Origin: Hymenobacter terrenus
GTDB lineage: Bacteria; Bacteroidota; Bacteroidia; Cytophagales; Hymenobacteraceae
Assembly (NCBI RefSeq): GCF_000972495.1
Contig: NZ_LATM01000009.1
Coordinates: 124,001 to 188,000 of the forward strand
DNA: 64,000 nucleotides
Direction of reading: 5' to 3'
The translations under genes were made by a program, and so were the position numbers. Position 1 is the first letter of the stretch, and the number at the start of each line of letters is the position of its first letter. The notes under the pieces are model-generated. The model did not search any database. It worked only from the letters and a program-made list of their open reading frames with translations, and had not been told where the DNA came from. Shown in pieces: positions 27,577 through 35,582 of this stretch.

Positions 27577-28401
27577 ATGACTCCTTCCTCTACAAACATT
27601 TTAGAACGCAGCAACACCACCATCTCAGGGGTTGAGGGCTCCGACAAGCAAGCCATCATCTTTTTGCACGGCCTGGGTGGCGACCAAAGCATGTGGCGCC
27701 TTTTAACCCCCGCCTTCGAAGACCAGTACCAAGTGGTACTGCTCGACCTGATTGGCGCGGGCAACTCCGACCTGGCCGCCTACACTGCCACCAACCACGC
27801 CACCCTGAACGACCACGCCACCGACCTGCTGGACGTAATGAGCGCCTTGGCCCTGCGCGATGTCATCTTCGTGGGCCACTCCGTATCGGCCATGATTGGG
27901 GTACTGGCCGCCGTGCGGGAGCCTCAGCGCTTCGCCAAAATGGTGCTGGTGTCACCGTCCCCCCGCTTCATCAATGAGGCAGGCTACGAGGGAGGCTTCG
28001 ACCAGAAGGACATCAACGAGCTACTGACCGCCATGGAAGGCGACTACTACGGCTGGTCGCAGTGCTTCGCGCCCCTCATGATGGGCCAGGCCGAACACCC
28101 CGAGCTGGTGCTGGAACTCACCAACAGCTTCGTGCGCACCAACCCCGAAATCGCCCGGCACTTTGCCCGCGTCACCTTCTTCTCCGACACCCGCGCCGAA
28201 CTGGGTTTTCTCACCATCCCCACCCTCATTATTCAATCTGCCCACGACGTTATCGCGCCGCTGGCCGTGGGCCACTACATCAACGGCCGCCTGGCCAACA
28301 GCCGCATGGTAGTAGTCGAAACGGGCGGCCACTGCCCCCACCTCAGCGCCCCTCAGGAAACCATTTCAGCAATAGATAATTTCCTGCACCAACTGGCCTA
28401 G
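27577..28401 (+). CDS. RsbQ-like alpha/beta hydrolase
   Basis: The 274-residue protein resembles Bacillus RsbQ and plant KAI2/D14: FLHGLGGDQSMWR oxyanion region, FVGHSVSAMIG with the nucleophile S102, HDVIAP with D224 and GGHCPHLS with H252. The blocks VLVSPSPRFINE and YYGWSQCFAPLMMGQ are specific to this subfamily. RsbQ works with the PAS-domain phosphatase RsbP in sensing energy stress; here no RsbP-like gene is adjacent. The ATG at 27577 was chosen over an upstream codon four residues before. The reaction or ligand is unknown. Confidence 0.88.
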   Translation: MTPSSTNILERSNTTISGVEGSDKQAIIFLHGLGGDQSMWRLLTPAFEDQYQVVLLDLIGAGNSDLAAYTATNHATLNDHATDLLDVMSALALRDVIFVGHSVSAMIGVLAAVREPQRFAKMVLVSPSPRFINEAGYEGGFDQKDINELLTAMEGDYYGWSQCFAPLMMGQAEHPELVLELTNSFVRTNPEIARHFARVTFFSDTRAELGFLTIPTLIIQSAHDVIAPLAVGHYINGRLANSRMVVVETGGHCPHLSAPQETISAIDNFLHQLA

Positions 28402-28438
28402 AGGTTTGGCTCAGCCAGGAGTGAGGTGCCCCCGTGCT

Positions 28439-31333
28439 CTACAGACGGATGCTGAATGCCAGCGGCTCTACTACCCACTGCCGCACCGTGGTACTGTACA
28501 CCACGCGCACCCCGGCCTCGATTGGCGTGCGCAGGCGCAGCACGTTGAATAGAACCAGCGCATCCACGCCCACGTTGCGGTAGTTCAGCTGCGCCACGGT
28601 GCCGCGGCTGTCGTTGCCCTGCGCCGCATCGCCGAAAAAGGCCGCCCGCAGGCGCTGCACGTAAAGCAGGCGCCCCAGCTCTATGTGCGTGAAAGCCAAC
28701 GGCAGATTGTAGTCGAAGCTGGCCACCCGCAGGCGGTCGAAGCTCACGTAGTCCTCGCCGCGTGGAAACGACACGGCCGGGGCAAACCGGTATCGGGCCT
28801 GGTCCTGCCACTGGTAGCCGGCCCGCAGGCGAATGGCGTGGTGGCGGGCCAGCCCCGGCAAGTACACGCTGCCCTGCGCCGCCCACTGCCTGGCCTCCAG
28901 GCCGGCCCCAAAGGGCGTAGTACGCCAGGTGCCAAGGAACGTAACGCCACTCCGCGGAGCCACGTCGCGCGCGCTAAGCCTGAGCTGCGACGCATAGCTC
29001 AGCGTCGTTTGCAGGGCATTAAGGGGCTGATTAGGCCCAGCTTCAGATATTTTTCGGGTGGGCAGATTGTAGCCGTACACCCGCTCGTGCAGGAAATAAG
29101 TACCCAGCGACAGCGCCTGCAAATACTTCGAACGCGTAAGATTGAGCGGCAAACGCAGCCCGGCCGTGAGGCGGGTATACTGCCACTGGTCGCGGTAAGT
29201 GCCGCCCCGATAAAGCACGGCCGCGTCGCGCCCACCGTGGGTCACGTCCACGTCCACCACCGGAAAGAGTGCCTGGTAGCTAAGCGCCCCCGTGGCGCTA
29301 AAGGTGCGCTCGGTTTGGTCGTAGCCCACGCCGGCAAATACCTGCGTGGTGTTCAGAAAGTCCTGCGAGCGCAAACCTACGCTCACCGCATTGCCGCTGG
29401 GGCTTTGCACCACCCCGTAGCTGAACAGGTTGAAGGCGTGCCGCAGCGGCGAGTACCGCCGCACCCCATAGCGCGCCCCCACCGAATCAGGTTGGGCCGC
29501 GCTGGGCGGCGTCAGCAGCCGCGATAACAGTTGGCCGGCGGGCTCCCTGGCGGTGAGGGCGGCCGCGTACGGCCCCGGAACATCGACAGTGGCAGTGGGA
29601 ACAGGCACCCAGGTCGTGGTATCGAGCGGCATTTCCACCACCCGCGCCCCAGTGGCCCGATAATCATGAAAGGCCAGGGTGCGACCACCTGGCGCCACGG
29701 CCGCGTGGTAGGCCCCCAGCGGGCGGACAGTCACGCGGTAGGTTTGCCCCGTGCGGGCGCTCACCGCATACAATGCATCAAGACCCGACTGGGAGGAATT
29801 GTAGAGCACAAAATTACGCCAGGGCTGGGGGTTGGTCAGGTTCACGTTGGCCACGGGCAGCAGGGCTTTACTTGTGCCCGTAGCAGGCCCGGTGGGGTCG
29901 ATGAGCAGGATGGTTTTGCCGGTGGCACTCAATGCCACGGCTACGATACGACGACCATCAGGGTGCCAGCGGGGCTGCTGGTAGAAGTCGTTTTGCGGGT
30001 TAGGTAGGGTCTGAATTTCTGCGCCGGTTTGGGCATCAAGAACGACGAGGGCATGGTGGTAGCTGGCATCGGTGCGCGTAGCCACGAGGCGCGCACCATC
30101 GGGCGAGAGAGCCGCGGCGCTATAGCGGGCACCTTTGCCGATGCGCGTAAGCCGGCCGGTTTTCAGGTCCAGCACCTTCAACTCCGAGGCAATACGCTGG
30201 CCCCAGCGAGCGTGCTGCTGGAACTCAGGCCACACCGCTTTGCCTCCATTCACCGAGAGCATTTCGGGAATATTCAGCTGGCCGGGGGTGAAAACCCGCT
30301 GCTCGGCCCCGTGGCGGCTCAGCAGCACCAACTGCGGAATGTAGGCGAGGCCGGTTTTCAGGACCAGCACCGTGCTATCGGTTACGTACTGCGGGTATTC
30401 GTACTGGGTGAAGATTCTTTCCGACGCTTCAACCCGCATTTCGCGCACTGGTGTATTAGCGGGCAGCGCGGCTTGCTGGACCCGCCAGGTTGAGTCGATT
30501 TCGGTCATCGTACGGTCGTACAGCTGCTCCACCGTGAGGCCGGTGGTGCGCCGGATGCTTCGGGAAAACGAGAACGGATAAAATGGAGCCCGATAGTAGT
30601 CGTTGAGCGCCGATGACCACACGGCCGGCCCATAGTGCGTTTTCAGGTAAGAAGTCAGGAAGTAGCCCAGCACGTACCAGTCGGGCACGTTGTCGCGCAG
30701 GGAGCCATTCACGGCCTTTTGGTATGAATACCGCCTGCCGGCCAGCAAGTTGGCCCGCAGGCCCACGTTGAAGTTGGGGATGCGGCCCCGGCCACTGCGT
30801 GTGAGGGCCGTTTCGGTACCCACGGCGTCGCCCTCGAAAAACCACTGCGGCACGCCTACGGCCGCAATGCCCAGCGCACCATCGCCAAACAGCGGCCCCA
30901 GCACTTTCCCTATCCCTTGCCGGGCTTTCTCAAACTGCCCCACGTGCCGGAACTCATGCACCGCCAGCCCATCGAGCCAGTCAACGGTACCCAGTCCAAG
31001 ACCCTGCTGCGGTGTGGTAAAGAACTCGGCGTGCCGCGGCAGAAACGTCACGAAGCCATTGGGTACCGTCGTCTGATTCTGCATCACCACGCTGATGGGC
31101 CGGGGGCTGACGCCGAGCGTGGTCACGCCGGGCCCATGCAGCTGCTCCAGCCGCGCCGCCGTGCGCTGCGCCGCCGAGTCGATACTGCCCGCGTATAGCA
31201 CCCGGAAGTGCGGGGTGCGCACCTCGTTCCAGCGCAGCGACGGTGGGTTTTGGGTTAAAACGGGGAGCGTTTGGGCTTGCCCGAGGCCCGATTTGAACAG
31301 GCCCAGCAGCCCGCATAGTAACAAACGACGCAT
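28439..31333 (-). CDS. Large exported protein: gluzincin-type protease domain, TolB-like propeller, C-terminal barrel
   Basis: The 964-residue protein starts with a signal peptide (MRRLLLCGLLGLFKSGLGQAQ). Residues 30-300 hold a putative zinc protease domain: HEFRH at 126-130 fits HEXXH, and FFEGDAVGTE with E167 gives the third ligand, as in MA-clan gluzincins. About 350-620 contains repeated strands like WD40/TolB propellers (AALSPDGARLVATRTD, RWHPDGRRIVAVAL). The last 280 residues have alternating hydrophobic strands and end in FSIRL, like an outer-membrane beta-barrel. It is probably an outer-membrane surface protease. The gene is transcribed alone. Confidence 0.75.
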   Translation of the reverse strand: MRRLLLCGLLGLFKSGLGQAQTLPVLTQNPPSLRWNEVRTPHFRVLYAGSIDSAAQRTAARLEQLHGPGVTTLGVSPRPISVVMQNQTTVPNGFVTFLPRHAEFFTTPQQGLGLGTVDWLDGLAVHEFRHVGQFEKARQGIGKVLGPLFGDGALGIAAVGVPQWFFEGDAVGTETALTRSGRGRIPNFNVGLRANLLAGRRYSYQKAVNGSLRDNVPDWYVLGYFLTSYLKTHYGPAVWSSALNDYYRAPFYPFSFSRSIRRTTGLTVEQLYDRTMTEIDSTWRVQQAALPANTPVREMRVEASERIFTQYEYPQYVTDSTVLVLKTGLAYIPQLVLLSRHGAEQRVFTPGQLNIPEMLSVNGGKAVWPEFQQHARWGQRIASELKVLDLKTGRLTRIGKGARYSAAALSPDGARLVATRTDASYHHALVVLDAQTGAEIQTLPNPQNDFYQQPRWHPDGRRIVAVALSATGKTILLIDPTGPATGTSKALLPVANVNLTNPQPWRNFVLYNSSQSGLDALYAVSARTGQTYRVTVRPLGAYHAAVAPGGRTLAFHDYRATGARVVEMPLDTTTWVPVPTATVDVPGPYAAALTAREPAGQLLSRLLTPPSAAQPDSVGARYGVRRYSPLRHAFNLFSYGVVQSPSGNAVSVGLRSQDFLNTTQVFAGVGYDQTERTFSATGALSYQALFPVVDVDVTHGGRDAAVLYRGGTYRDQWQYTRLTAGLRLPLNLTRSKYLQALSLGTYFLHERVYGYNLPTRKISEAGPNQPLNALQTTLSYASQLRLSARDVAPRSGVTFLGTWRTTPFGAGLEARQWAAQGSVYLPGLARHHAIRLRAGYQWQDQARYRFAPAVSFPRGEDYVSFDRLRVASFDYNLPLAFTHIELGRLLYVQRLRAAFFGDAAQGNDSRGTVAQLNYRNVGVDALVLFNVLRLRTPIEAGVRVVYSTTVRQWVVEPLAFSIRL

Positions 31334-31449
31334 GTAGTGTCTCTAAATGAAGGGCCCTTCAGCCGAGCCCTCGAAAACGGAGACTAAAGAACGTCACGTT
31401 GAGCCTATGTAGTACCTCATCCCTAAATGAAGGTCCTTTGACAAAGCCC

Positions 31450-31504
31450 GAGCCCTAAACAAAGCGGCTGCTCCGGGTGGAGCAGCCGTTTTGTTTAGGG
31501 GCTC
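31450..31504. terminator. Long bidirectional terminator
   Basis: GAGCCCTAAACAAA-CGGCTGCTCC pairs with GGAGCAGCCG-TTTTGTTTAGGGGCTC over about 24 bp. It follows the phosphodiesterase gene on the minus strand. Confidence 0.85.
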
Positions 31505-31516
31505 AAACGAGATTGA

Positions 31517-32629
31517 CTATTTCTTAGCTGCTACGGCCGTGGCGGTATAGTCGGAGAACACACCGTCGAGGCCGAGGTCGTAGAAATTCTGGTATTCAGC
31601 CGTCGGGTTCTTTTCGTAAGCGGGCAGCAGGTAACGAGGCTCGTTGCGGAAGGTGAAAGCGTGGACGATGAGGCCGCGCTGGTGGGCCCGCTCAATGAGC
31701 GAAGTAGCCGGCAGCTTCGCCGTAGGCGTGTAGGGCTGGATGTAGGGCTTCCAGGGTCCGATGCCAGTGGCGTAGGTTTTCACGAAGTCCAACCCCGCAT
31801 CCTTCGTCAGGTCGAGGAAGGTGCGCTTGTCACCCGAAACCACGAAATCGTAAGGCTGCGCGTAGGGTGCGACCATAGTTACGTTGCCAGCGGCGTCCAC
31901 ATCGTCGGCATCCAGCAGTTGTACAGTTTTCACTGTCGACTTAAACTGGTCGCGGATGGCGCGCAGGTTGCTCACTTCAAACGACTGCACGAAGACCGGG
32001 GCTTCGCGGTTGTTCCAGCCGGCAGCGGTGAGGGCCTCCATCAGCTTGCTGGTGAGGGGCAGTCCCAGGGTCTCGTGAAATGTGGGGTGCTTGGTTTCGG
32101 GATAGATGCCGATGGTCCGGCCTTTGGCCACGGTTTGCGCCTTGGCCAAGTCGATAACCTCCTGAAAAGTGGGGATATTGTAAAGCCCGTTGAACTGCTG
32201 CGGCCGGTCGGCCAGGGCCTGTTTAGCTTTAATGGTTTTGATTTCGGCCAGTGTGAAGTCGCTCACGAACCAGTCGTTGTAGGCCACGCCGTCCACCATC
32301 TTAGTGGTTTTACGGCTCGCAAACTCGGGCAGGTCGGCCACATTGGTCGTGCCCGACAGCATGGGCTCGTGCCGGCACACCAGCACCAGGTCTTTAGTCA
32401 ATACGAGGTCCTGCTCAATAAAATCAGCACCGTCCTCGATGGCCTTTTGGTAGGCCTCCAGGGTGTGTTCGGGCAGCAGGCCCGAGGCCCCGCGGTGGGC
32501 AATCACCAACGGAGCTTTGCCGTCGAGGGTCTTGTACTGGGGAGGTGTCACGGAAGAATCGGAGTCTTTCTTGCAGGCGCTGGCTTGTAAGAGGCCCGCA
32601 GCTATCAGCAGGTAGAAGAAGTTTTTCAC
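31517..32629 (-). CDS. Glycerophosphodiester phosphodiesterase (GlpQ/UgpQ type), lipoprotein
   Basis: The 370-residue protein has a lipoprotein signal (MKNFFYLLIAAGLLQASAC, Cys 19). The GDPD domain is complete: LVIAHRGASGLLPEHTLEAY with H45, R46 and E55; ADFIEQDLVLTKD with E72 and D74; VCRHEPML with H87. The length and ending QNFYDLGLDGVFSDY fit the periplasmic GlpQ branch. It hydrolyses glycerophosphodiesters to glycerol-3-phosphate plus an alcohol, using a metal ion. It is anchored in the inner or outer membrane on the periplasmic side. No glycerol-phosphate transporter is adjacent. Confidence 0.92.
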   Translation of the reverse strand: MKNFFYLLIAAGLLQASACKKDSDSSVTPPQYKTLDGKAPLVIAHRGASGLLPEHTLEAYQKAIEDGADFIEQDLVLTKDLVLVCRHEPMLSGTTNVADLPEFASRKTTKMVDGVAYNDWFVSDFTLAEIKTIKAKQALADRPQQFNGLYNIPTFQEVIDLAKAQTVAKGRTIGIYPETKHPTFHETLGLPLTSKLMEALTAAGWNNREAPVFVQSFEVSNLRAIRDQFKSTVKTVQLLDADDVDAAGNVTMVAPYAQPYDFVVSGDKRTFLDLTKDAGLDFVKTYATGIGPWKPYIQPYTPTAKLPATSLIERAHQRGLIVHAFTFRNEPRYLLPAYEKNPTAEYQNFYDLGLDGVFSDYTATAVAAKK

Positions 32630-32802
32630 AGCTCATTTGGTTTAGTCCACCACAAAATTTGACCGGCAAGGTTACTCCCTGACCAAGTACAGATTATCAA
32701 ATTTTTACGGTGGCTATACCTGGGCGACGCCGCTGCATCGAAGCAACGGCACACCAGATAAGGAAATAACAGTCCATCCGGCTGCGCTCTGCCTGCCCTA
32801 AT

Positions 32803-32839
32803 AAAAAAGCGGCTGCTTCCTGAGAAACAGCCGCTTTTC
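32803..32839. terminator. Terminator downstream of the desaturase gene
   Basis: AAAAGCGGCTG (32804-32814) and CAGCCGCTTTT (32828-32838) pair perfectly; A and T tracts on the two sides make it work on both strands. Confidence 0.85.
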
Positions 32840-32857
32840 TGCGTTTGTCATTCAATT

Positions 32858-33862
32858 CTACGCCGAAATCAGGTCTTTATCCGGCACGCTCTGGTCCTTG
32901 AGCGTCGCGGTGCCACGCTCCTTCCGCGTAATGCGCGAGTAGAGGCTGATTTCCTGGTCGAACAAGAACATGAAGAACAGCTTGGTGTAGCTGGTGTGAG
33001 CCATCAAGGGCTCATAGAACTCGGGCGCTACCGATTTGAGCTTGGGCAGGTTGTTCCACGGAATGCTAGGCATGTCGTGGTGCTCGTTGTGAAAACCCAC
33101 GTTGAGGTTGATGCCATTCAGGCGGCCATAGTAGGAGTAGGTTTCCTGCTCGGGGCTGAGGGTGAGGTAGTGCTCCTGAATCCAGCGGGCACCGAGCGGG
33201 TGCAGGCCCACGGAGAACCAGAAGCTGAGGAAAAGATAGAGCAGCGCCGTCCAGCCGAAGAAGTAGACGATGGCCACATCGAAAGCCACCTGGGCTACGA
33301 TGTTGGCAAATACGTAGCGGTCCACGGTGGCCACCTCACGGCAGCGCGCCGTCCGAATCACCTGAAACAATGGAAAGAAAAACAGCCAGATGGCCTTGCC
33401 AATGCTGTAGTTATGGATCAGCTTCGCCTCATACCAGTCGGGCAAGTCAGCATCAAGCTCGTGCACGCCCTGGAAGACATGGTGCTTGATGTGGAAATTC
33501 TTAAAGCTGATGGCCGTGGGAAATATCGACGGGAAATTGGCCAGAATTCCAGTGGCTACGTTCTGCCACATTTTCTTAAATACCAGATTGTGAGCTGCCT
33601 CATGAATCACCACAAACAGAGTGTGTGAGAAAAATGCCCCGACAAGATAGGCCACCGGAATAGTCCAGTACCAAGCTTGGTTGCGCAGCAGGTAGGCTAG
33701 CGCTATCTGGGCGGCCACGCAGCCCATCCCAATGAGGAAGGTGGTGGGATTACGCGTCATCAACTGCTTCACCTCGGGGTGGGCCTTGATGATTTGGCGG
33801 GTACGGACGCGGTGCGGCTCGGGAGCCGTGGCGACGGTGAAGGCGGTGGGAGCTTGGGCCAT
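32858..33862 (-). CDS. Fatty acid desaturase, sphingolipid delta-4 (DES)-like
   Basis: The 334-residue membrane protein has the three His boxes HEAAH (87-91), HIKHH (124-128) and HNEHH (258-262) of diiron acyl desaturases. HPEVKQLMTRNPTT near the N terminus and FPSIFPTAISFKNFHIKHH, LHPLGARWIQEH and FHNEHHDMPSIPWNNLPKL are characteristic of dihydroceramide delta-4 desaturases (DES1/Drosophila des). Bacteroidota make sphingolipids, so the enzyme may act on ceramide or on fatty acids. The ATG at 33862 begins the conserved part. A TANNTTTG-like box (TATTTTTG, minus strand) lies at 33914-33921. Confidence 0.85.
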   Translation of the reverse strand: MAQAPTAFTVATAPEPHRVRTRQIIKAHPEVKQLMTRNPTTFLIGMGCVAAQIALAYLLRNQAWYWTIPVAYLVGAFFSHTLFVVIHEAAHNLVFKKMWQNVATGILANFPSIFPTAISFKNFHIKHHVFQGVHELDADLPDWYEAKLIHNYSIGKAIWLFFFPLFQVIRTARCREVATVDRYVFANIVAQVAFDVAIVYFFGWTALLYLFLSFWFSVGLHPLGARWIQEHYLTLSPEQETYSYYGRLNGINLNVGFHNEHHDMPSIPWNNLPKLKSVAPEFYEPLMAHTSYTKLFFMFLFDQEISLYSRITRKERGTATLKDQSVPDKDLISA

Positions 33863-33955
33863 AAAGAACGGGTAGCGGGCGCGGAGGAGTATAGCCGCGC
33901 TTCGGCTTTCAAACAAAAATACGGCAAATAGTTCAGCTTGTGAATACTGCTGATA

Positions 33956-34354
33956 CTACATCTGTATCAGCCACGCTTTGGCCGTCTCAATGTCGTCGAA
34001 TGTCGCTATAACGGATTTTCCCACCGTGAATTGCAGGGTTAAGTCAGTAGACAAGCGGCTGTATACATTGGTCGAGTACACCCACGCAAAATACTCTAGG
34101 CCGGCAGCAGCCATAGCCGGAAACCATTCTTTACCACCCCACTCGGCGGCTTCGCTCCACATACTGGTCACCCGTGTGTTATCATTCAGCACTTTGTGTG
34201 TGCGGTGCAGCTGCATGAGTCGCAGTATTTGCAGGGCGCCGTGCTGCACGCTGGCCAAGTCCTGGTTGCCATGCCAGTCGGCGTGGATCCATTCATTCTC
34301 GTGGTCATAGGCAATAGTAATATGAGGTTCTTCGAGTAAGGTTTGTAAGGCCAT
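33956..34354 (-). CDS. STAS/SpoIIAA-like small protein, 132 aa
   Basis: The protein is a single alpha/beta domain: ITIAYDHENEWIHADWHGNQDLASVQHGAL, HKVLNDNTRVTSMWSEAAEWGGKEWFPAMAAAGLEYFAWVYS (each read in parts) and ATFDDIETAKAWLIQM. This pattern occurs in the SpoIIAA-like/STAS-related proteins common in Hymenobacter and other Cytophagales. No conserved phosphorylatable Ser of the anti-anti-sigma type is evident. It is cytoplasmic; the function is unknown, and no anti-sigma partner is adjacent. Confidence 0.65.
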   Translation of the reverse strand: MALQTLLEEPHITIAYDHENEWIHADWHGNQDLASVQHGALQILRLMQLHRTHKVLNDNTRVTSMWSEAAEWGGKEWFPAMAAAGLEYFAWVYSTNVYSRLSTDLTLQFTVGKSVIATFDDIETAKAWLIQM

Positions 34355-34705
34355 AATTAGTGGTCAAGAGCAATCCTACCTGCTACGGCAAATACGTAGC
34401 AAAGGATACAAAATGCCCTCAAATTTATATTTGCCCACTATCTCCGACCTATTAGTGCTAACACAACCGGGATAAGTACTTAAATCAGGCTGTCGAATAC
34501 GGTAAAAGCTACCGTCAGATAGTCAGGGCGCTCGATAACTTTTGGCCTCGCTTCAGACTTGCCAGCTACCAACTGCAAGCCGTACCGAACCAGAATTCGT
34601 ACCTTATTGCTGAAGGCGTTAGCGCAGACGTAAGGTTTACCAGCCAGCGGCGTCTACTGTGGCAAAACAGCCGGTTTCGGCATTATTTCTGTCTTACTAG
34701 TTTCC
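34355..34705. other. Divergent intergenic region, 351 bp
   Basis: It holds an exact -7-type box (TATATTTG at 34426-34433, plus strand), too far from the msrA start (272 bases) to be its obvious promoter. No coding remnant, hairpin or RNA gene was recognised. Confidence 0.4.
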
Positions 34706-35380
34706 ATGAAAAACCGATTGAAATCCCTTGCCAACTTGAGTGTGTTGGCATTCACATTCGCCTGCGGCACCCAGCACCCGGCCGATGCCCAGAATCCGCC
34801 GCGCTCCACGGCCGGTTTCGCACCCGCTAACTTGACCGGCTTAGCCATGGCCACATTTGCCGGGGGATGCTTCTGGGCCCAGGAGGAGGCCTTCGAGCAA
34901 ATTAAGGGGGTGAAGCAAGTGGTGAGCGGCTACGCCGGCGGCACCAAAGCCAACCCGACCTACGAGGAAGTAGCCGACAAAACCACGGGCCATACCGAAA
35001 CCGTGCAGATTTACTACGACCCCAAAGTAGTGAGCTACCAGAAGCTGACCGACATCTTCTTCACCGCCTCGCACGACCCCACCCAGCTCAACCGTCAGGG
35101 CCCCGATGCCGGACCCGAGTACCGCTCAGCCGCCTTCTATCGCACGCCGGAGGAGAAGAAAATCCTCGAAGCCACCATTGCCAAAGTCAACGCTTCGAAA
35201 ATATACAGCGGCAAAATTGTGACCCAGGTGGTGCCATTCCAGAAGTTCTGGCCCGCCGAGGCCTACCACCAGGGCTACTACCGCCTGCACCCGGAAAACC
35301 CTTACATCACCAACGTCTCGGAGCACAAGGTGGAGCACGTCCGCAAAGCTTTCCCGCAAGACATCAAGAACCCGCTGTAG
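34706..35380 (+). CDS. msrA: Peptide-methionine (S)-S-oxide reductase MsrA, exported
   Basis: The 224-residue protein carries a lipoprotein-like signal (LSVLAFTFAC, Cys 20) before a full MsrA domain with AGGCFWAQEEAFEQ; C55 is the catalytic Cys. GYAGGTKANPTYEEV, HTETVQIYYDP, SHDPTQLNRQGPDAGPEYRSA and WPAEAYHQGYY are family blocks. It reduces methionine sulfoxide in oxidised proteins, here probably in the periplasm because of the signal. No msrB is adjacent. A hairpin follows the gene. Confidence 0.95.
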   Translation: MKNRLKSLANLSVLAFTFACGTQHPADAQNPPRSTAGFAPANLTGLAMATFAGGCFWAQEEAFEQIKGVKQVVSGYAGGTKANPTYEEVADKTTGHTETVQIYYDPKVVSYQKLTDIFFTASHDPTQLNRQGPDAGPEYRSAAFYRTPEEKKILEATIAKVNASKIYSGKIVTQVVPFQKFWPAEAYHQGYYRLHPENPYITNVSEHKVEHVRKAFPQDIKNPL

Positions 35381-35464
35381 ACCAGCTGTTATTTACCAAC
35401 CTGCATCTGAGCTTTCAAAGTCCGCTTCAACCTGAATATAAGGCACTAATCAGCATTCATTTGT

Positions 35465-35495
35465 AAGCCCTGGTCATTTTGGCCGGGGCTTTTTC
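35465..35495 (+). terminator. Probable terminator of msrA
   Basis: AGCCCTGGTC and GGCCGGGGCT pair with two mismatches around ATTTT and are followed by TTTTT. Confidence 0.7.
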
Positions 35496-35526
35496 GTGAG
35501 GGCCGGTTCGACGGTCTGGGCGAGAC

Positions 35527-35534
35527 TATCTTTG
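35527..35534 (+). promoter_or_regulatory. Candidate -7 box of the PAS histidine kinase gene
   Basis: TATCTTTG matches TANNTTTG and lies 48 bases before the ATG at 35583. Its position inside the longer reading frame argues against the upstream GTG/ATG starts. Confidence 0.45.
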
Positions 35535-35582
35535 GAGTTGAAAGCGCCGCGTCATCGGCTGCTTTCCGTTGCATCTGCCTTT

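Noticed and set aside
31340..31445. A pair of similar short segments (CTAAATGAAGG) about 78 bases apart.
   Set aside because: They are short and degenerate, and no gene or site depends on them; one overlaps a degraded copy of the dispersed repeat.
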